The notes under the pieces: generated by a model
Seen by the model: the letters and a program-made list of their open reading frames with translations, nothing else
What the model was told of the DNA's origin: nothing
Database searches by the model: none
NCBI GenBank assembly: GCA_032717465.1
Contig: CM064667.1
Location: 1,708,430-1,772,429 of the forward strand
Direction: 5' to 3'
Source of the DNA: Coenobita brevimanus
Lineage: Eukaryota > Arthropoda > Malacostraca > Decapoda > Coenobitidae
Length of the DNA stretch: 64,000 nt
Shown: positions 59,501 to 64,000 of the stretch, piece by piece
Position numbering within the stretch: position 1 is the stretch's first letter
Layout: each line of letters begins with the position of its first letter
Translations under genes and position numbers: made by a program

Positions 59501-61134
59501 CTGACTGGATGAATATTGTGAGATGTCCCTGATCAGGGATCTAGCACCCCTTTCTAACATGAAGTGTCTCTATCGGATACGTTTATCTGAAGCTACAGAA
59601 CGTGGTGAATGTTTTTGGCGTATCAAATACAGCCAGGATTCTGTGGGCTTGAATGGTGAGTGAATGGAGGCGTGGCCTATTGGACTTGATAATTTGGGCT
59701 GTCTGGACCTTCCTACTCCTCACTCTGCCCTTCGGTGGGAAAGGAGGTTCAGATGATGATGACGATGATGATAGGTCATATGTTAAATTTGTTTGTGGTT
59801 TAGACATACCTTTATTTTTGTTTAAGACTGCTTTATATATATACTGCATTATAGGTGGATGGTAACCATATAACCAAATTATCGTGCCTTTTTTTTTAGT
59901 GGGTAATTAAGGTGCTCCAGTCGGATTGAGCCGGTGCAGGTTTATATCCAAGGGGTGGTTGGGGTTTATTGCTCACATAATGCCACTCGGGGATGAGTGA
60001 GGCTGGTCACTCTCATCTTAAATGTCAGGACCAGCTTCCCTAGCCCCGGGCTCCTACTCTCATGGGGCAGCACTAGATTAGATATTTTTTTTTTTTTACC
60101 TACAGCCAAGATTTCAAGAGATAACTAGAGTAGTTAAATGTGGCTTTCATACACTTCATCACTGGAGGTTCCTATAATGCTGAAGTAAATAATCTGACAA
60201 GAGTGATTGTGTACTTAAAGAAACTACTGAATTTAACCTTTTGTGCTTTGGACCCATTAAACCTTTCAGTATGATGATGTACATATTCTACATTTATATA
60301 ATTCATTCTTCTAACAGTTTTACTGAATTGTGATGTACCACCTACAGCCAAGATGCAAGTATACTCTCTTTAAAAATACAGTCAATTTAAATTGTCTGTG
60401 GATAATATTTTGTGGTTGAATCTAAACTTTTCAGTATGGTAATGGTCCATTTTTTAGTTAAATATTTGTTCCAACAGTTTTATTGAACTGAGACAACTTC
60501 TTTTAGCCAAGACACTGCTAGTACAGTACTATCTTCAAAGTAAATTACAGTTAATGTAAATTGTCTGTGGATAAAGAAAATAAATATTTTTAAGACATCA
60601 TACTGAAAGAGTCAGGAATAATATTTTTTTGGTACCCACATAATAAACATTTTTTGTCAAATGATCTTAGAATTGACACTTCTTTACTGGTAACTTTTCA
60701 GTAACAGTTGTCAGTGCTTTTCCTTCCTGTGCCAGCCTCTTCCTATTCCTCCTCCTCCTCCTTCTCTCTCTCTCTCTCTCTCTCCCTTCCCTCAGTGTTA
60801 GTAATTTCCTTCTCTTTTCATTCTCTTTCAGTCCCAGTCCCTTTCTCCCCCCCCCACCCTCTATCTGTATGAGAGACTTAATCCCCTCTCCCTCCCTTTC
60901 TCTCTCATTTCCAGCCTTCTCCTCCTCCTCCTTCTCCTTTCTCAGTGCACTTTCCTTACTCCTCACTCCTCCTTTCCCAGTGCACTTCCCTTACACTTTG
61001 CCCCTTCCTCAGTGCACTTCCCTTACTGTTCACTCCCTCCTTTCTCAATGCCATTCCCTTATATCTTCGTCTCCCTCCCCCCCCCCTCTCACTTATAGCC
61101 TCCTATTCTTCCTCTCGTATATTTCATAGTGCCC

Positions 61135-61215
<81 letters not shown>

Positions 61216-61633
61216 AGCTCCTTATTCCTCCTCTTCCTCTCCTCTCCTCTCCATCTCTGTACCAGCCTCTTCCTCTTCAGTTCTGTGTGTGTGCCAGCAC
61301 AGTACTCCTCCTCCTTTCTTTCTATCACATTGCCATCGCCTTCTTCCTCAATTATTCTCCTCTCTCAATGCCAGCTCCACCCTCTCCTTTTCTCAGAGTG
61401 CCGGCCTCTTCCTCCACTTCTTCTTCATTCTCGTCATCTTGTTTCTCAGTTCCAGCCTGCTACTCCTCCCTCACTGCCAACACTTGCCTCATTCAAGGAA
61501 GAGCAATTGGTCACTTGCCTCATAATTCAGCCTGGACTAAGCTGTGTAGCCCCAAGCACCTTTGCTGGTGATGGGGCAGTGAAGGGTTGTGTAATGGTTG
61601 CAGGACTGATTTTTAACAGTTTTTTTTTCTTTC

Positions 61634-64000
61634 ATTTTTAACTTCCCTTATGTTTGGAAGTGTGAATGGAAGATTGTCAGGTGTTGATAGAGGAAGGGCA
61701 AGAGAAGGTGTGGCCTTGTTAGTGAGTCCGGAAGTTCAGCAATGTGTGATTGAATGGAAGGAGGTGTCATCGAGACTGATGTGGGTGAAAGCGAAATTTG
61801 AACGTGAGTTGTGGGTGTTTGTGAGTGCATATGGGCCTGGTAGTGAAAGGGATGAACAAGAGAGGGAGTCTTTCTGGAATGATGTTGATGAGTGTCTGCA
61901 GAGTTTTGAAGCGAATGTGAATGTGGTAATGATGGGAGATCTGAATGCTAGAGTGGGAAATGTAGCAGTTGAAGGCGTAGTTGGTATGCATGGTGTGCCT
62001 GGAAGAAATGAAAATGGGGAACGAATGATAGCGATGTTTGTTGAGCGAGAGATGGTGATTGGGAATACGCTGTTTGAGAAGAAAGATATTTATAAGTATA
62101 CATGGGTGAGACAGGAGGGTGGAAGGGTTGTTGATAGAGCCTTGATGGACTATGTGGTTGTGTCTAGGAATGTAATAGGAAGATTGTTGGATGTGAGAGT
62201 TCTGAGAGGGGAGGGTGGAGGTATGTCTGACCACTACCTGGTGGAGGGAAAGTTAAGAGTAGGTAAGAGATGGATGAGAGCTAGGAGGGTTAGGTGTGGC
62301 AGGGAGGTTTTGAAAGTGAGTGAGTTGGATAAAAGAGAGAAAAAGATAGAGTATCAGGAGAAATTGAAAGATGAGTGGAACGCAGTGAAAGATCGGGAAA
62401 ATGGCAGCGTGGGGGAGGAATGGCAGTTGTTTAAGAGTGCTGTGGTGGGGCATGCAGAAGAGGTGTGTGGTGTGAGACGTGTGGGTGGTGGTGTAAGGAA
62501 AGGAAGTGAATGGTGGTGCGAGGAAGTAAGTATGGCTGTCGCTGAGAAGAGACGTGCATATGAAGTGTGGCTGCAGAGGAAGGATGAGATGTCATATGAA
62601 AGGTATAAGGAGAAGAGGAATAGAGCGAGAAGGGCTGTGCGTGATGCTAAGAGTGGCAGCAGATGAGAGGTGGGGTAGGCGGCTGACAGAGAATTTTCAG
62701 CAGAATAAGAAAATGTTTTGGAAGGAGGTGAAAAGGGTGCGAAAGGGAGAGTCTGGGAAGGAAGAGCGAGTAAAAGCAGAGGATGGAAGGATGTTAATTG
62801 AGATGGATGCAGTAAGGAAGAGATGGGCAGAGTATTTTGAAAGATTGTTAAATGTAGAGGAGGAAAGGGTGGCTGAGATTGTGGCGGATGAAAGGGTGCA
62901 AGGAATAAATGTGTTGGGAGAGTTGAATGAGTCTTTGATCACGAAGGAGGAAGTGGAGAAGACAGTAAAGGAGATGAAAGCAGGGAAAGCTGCAGGTATG
63001 GATGGGTGTGCTGTGGAATGCCTGAAGGGTGGTGGAGTGACTATTGTTGACTGGTTAGTAAGATTGTTGAATGTGTGCTTTGAGAAAGGTATGGTGCCAA
63101 TTGACTGGGCAAGTGCTTGTGTGGTCCCGTTGTATAAAGGCAAGGGTGATAAGTATGAATGTACTAGCTTTAGGGGTATAAGTCTGTTGAGTGTTGTAGG
63201 TAAGGTGTATGGTAGAGTGTTAATTATGAGAGTTAGAGAGGGTACAGAGGGAGTAATTAGCGATGAGCAGTGTGGCTTTAGGAGAGGGAGGGGATGCGTT
63301 GATCAGGTGTTTGCTGTGAGACAAGTGTGTGAAAAGTATTTAGCGAAAGGCAAGGATGTGTTTTGGGCATTTATGGATTTAGAGAAAGCGTATGATAGAA
63401 TTGATAGGGAGGCTTTGTGGACTGTTTTAAGATTGTATGGAGTTGATGGTAGGTTACTAAAAGGGGTGAAAAGTTTTTATGTAAATAGTAGAGCGTGTGT
63501 AAGAGTGGGAAATGCTGTGAGTGATTGGTTTCCCGTGAGAGTGGGGCTGCGACAGGGATGTGTGATGTCGCCTTGGTTGTTTAATATTTACATGGATGGT
63601 GTTGTAAGGGAGGTGAATGCAAGAGTTTTACGTGGTCTGAGTCTGGTAAATGTTGATGGAGGAGAGTGGAATCTGAAGCAGCTGCTGTTTGCAGATGATA
63701 CTGCACTGGTGACTGATTCAGAGGAGAGATTGAGAAAGTTGGTAGAGGAGTTTGGAAGGGTGTGTGAAAGGAGGAAATTGAAAGTAAATGAGAATAAGAG
63801 TAAAGTGATGAAGTGTACGAGGTTGATAGATGGTAGGGGGATGAATATAGTTTTGAATGGTGAGTTGCTTGAGGAAGTAGATTGTTTTAAATATCTAGGG
63901 TCACATGTTGCTGTGGATGGAAGAATAGATGCAGAAGTGAAGTTTAGAATAAATGAAGTAGGAAAGGTGCTGGGAGGAATGAAAAAAGTGTTTAAATGTC
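61634..64000 (+). mobile_element. Second copy of the same LINE insertion, unit 8, cut by window end
   Basis: It starts at 61645, right after ATTTTTAACTT, at the same base of the unit and the same 5' truncation point as the copy at 52692. The visible 2.36 kb differs from that copy by about four clustered substitutions around 62464-62476 and two single-base indels. Reverse transcriptase motifs are all readable, with FADD at about 63693. The frame is open at the position where the unit 7 copy has its extra A, but an extra base near 62650 interrupts it here. Both copies are dead, through different mutations. Confidence 0.92.
61650..62666 (+). pseudogene. LINE endonuclease part, unit 8 copy, frameshifted at ~62650
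   Basis: This is the same protein as in unit 7 up to RRAVRDAK. It then ends after SGSR because of an inserted G, and the reverse transcriptase continues in another frame to the window end. Confidence 0.88.

Larger units (their letters stand above)
12078..64000. repeat. Tandem array of ~5.9-kb units, eight copies, head to tail
   Basis: The boundary motif CATCCTTCCCTGTCTC recurs at 17981, 23888, 29738, 35643, 41566, 47467 and 56420, with a partial match at 12078. Unit lengths are 5903, 5907, 5850, 5905, 5923, 5901 and 8953 bp (the last with a 3.1-kb LINE), plus a final partial unit. The internal order is identical in all. Differences are microsatellite lengths, C-runs and a low number of substitutions, apart from 55.8-61.6 kb, which is about 2% diverged. 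The array continues beyond the window. Confidence 0.95.
56420..64000 (+). repeat. Array unit 8, diverged, partial, with LINE insertion
   Basis: This unit has scattered substitutions and small deletions against all others, roughly 2% over 56.4-57.4 kb. One is a 15-bp loss at about 57581. The window ends inside its LINE, so the rest of the unit is not seen. Confidence 0.9.

Noticed and set aside
12078..64000. CRISPR array, rDNA or histone cluster
   Set aside because: Units are about 5.9 kb with no short direct repeats and spacers, no rRNA-like conserved blocks, and no histone reading frames.

Overview
This is eukaryotic DNA with no recognisable complete host gene. Di-, tri- and tetranucleotide microsatellites are very dense, DNA transposons (piggyBac, Tigger/pogo, hAT, Harbinger-like MITEs) are numerous, RTE-like LINEs end in (TAGA)n or (GAT)n, and there are tRNA-derived SINEs. 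This mix fits an arthropod, most likely a decapod crustacean. That assignment is inference from repeat style only.

Region 1 (1-12.08 kb) is a stack of nested transposons. From the left it holds a (TAA)n composite satellite, SINE copies, a long (AGT)n tract, a 286-bp hAT-type MITE with a perfect 8-bp target duplication, and a broken hAT-like transposase gene (2.88-4.54 kb, minus strand). That gene belongs to an element (here T1) whose terminal repeat is CAGTCATCCCTTAACATTCG. T1 was hit by a 1,051-bp Tigger-like element (T2, 4704-5754). It was also hit by a piggyBac-like element (PB1, about 5911-8236) that landed in a TTAA inside T1's own terminal repeat. PB1 carries a short deletion derivative of T1, a SINE and a 5'-truncated LINE. 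Further right, a decayed Tigger transposase (8.44-9.23 kb) is interrupted at a TTAA by a second piggyBac element (PB2). PB2 still has a 481-codon open transposase reading frame (10595-12040, minus strand) but has lost its N-terminus at the edge of the next region.

Region 2 (12.08 kb to the end) is a head-to-tail tandem array of eight units of about 5.9 kb, the last incomplete. Each unit has the same order: (CT)n, a tRNA-related SINE-like block, a Harbinger-type MITE, a 126-bp foldback, an inverted SINE, two fossil RTE tails, (AT)n, a second SINE in the opposite orientation, a 350-bp terminal-inverted-repeat element, a degenerate pyrimidine-rich minisatellite, and a 96-bp exon-like island with splice signals and symmetric phase 1-1 ends. 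The units differ by scattered substitutions and microsatellite lengths in a mosaic way, as expected from unequal exchange and gene conversion.

A 3.1-kb 5'-truncated RTE-like LINE sits at the same base in unit 7 (52692-55828) and unit 8 (61645 to the end). The LINE in unit 7 marks a sharp change. Everything to its left is nearly homogeneous, while the unit to its right is about 2% diverged. The two LINE copies are almost identical to each other. The main candidates for new biology are the amplified symmetric exon, the tandem series of hairpins, the T1 transposon family, and the LINE-bounded homogenisation of the array.
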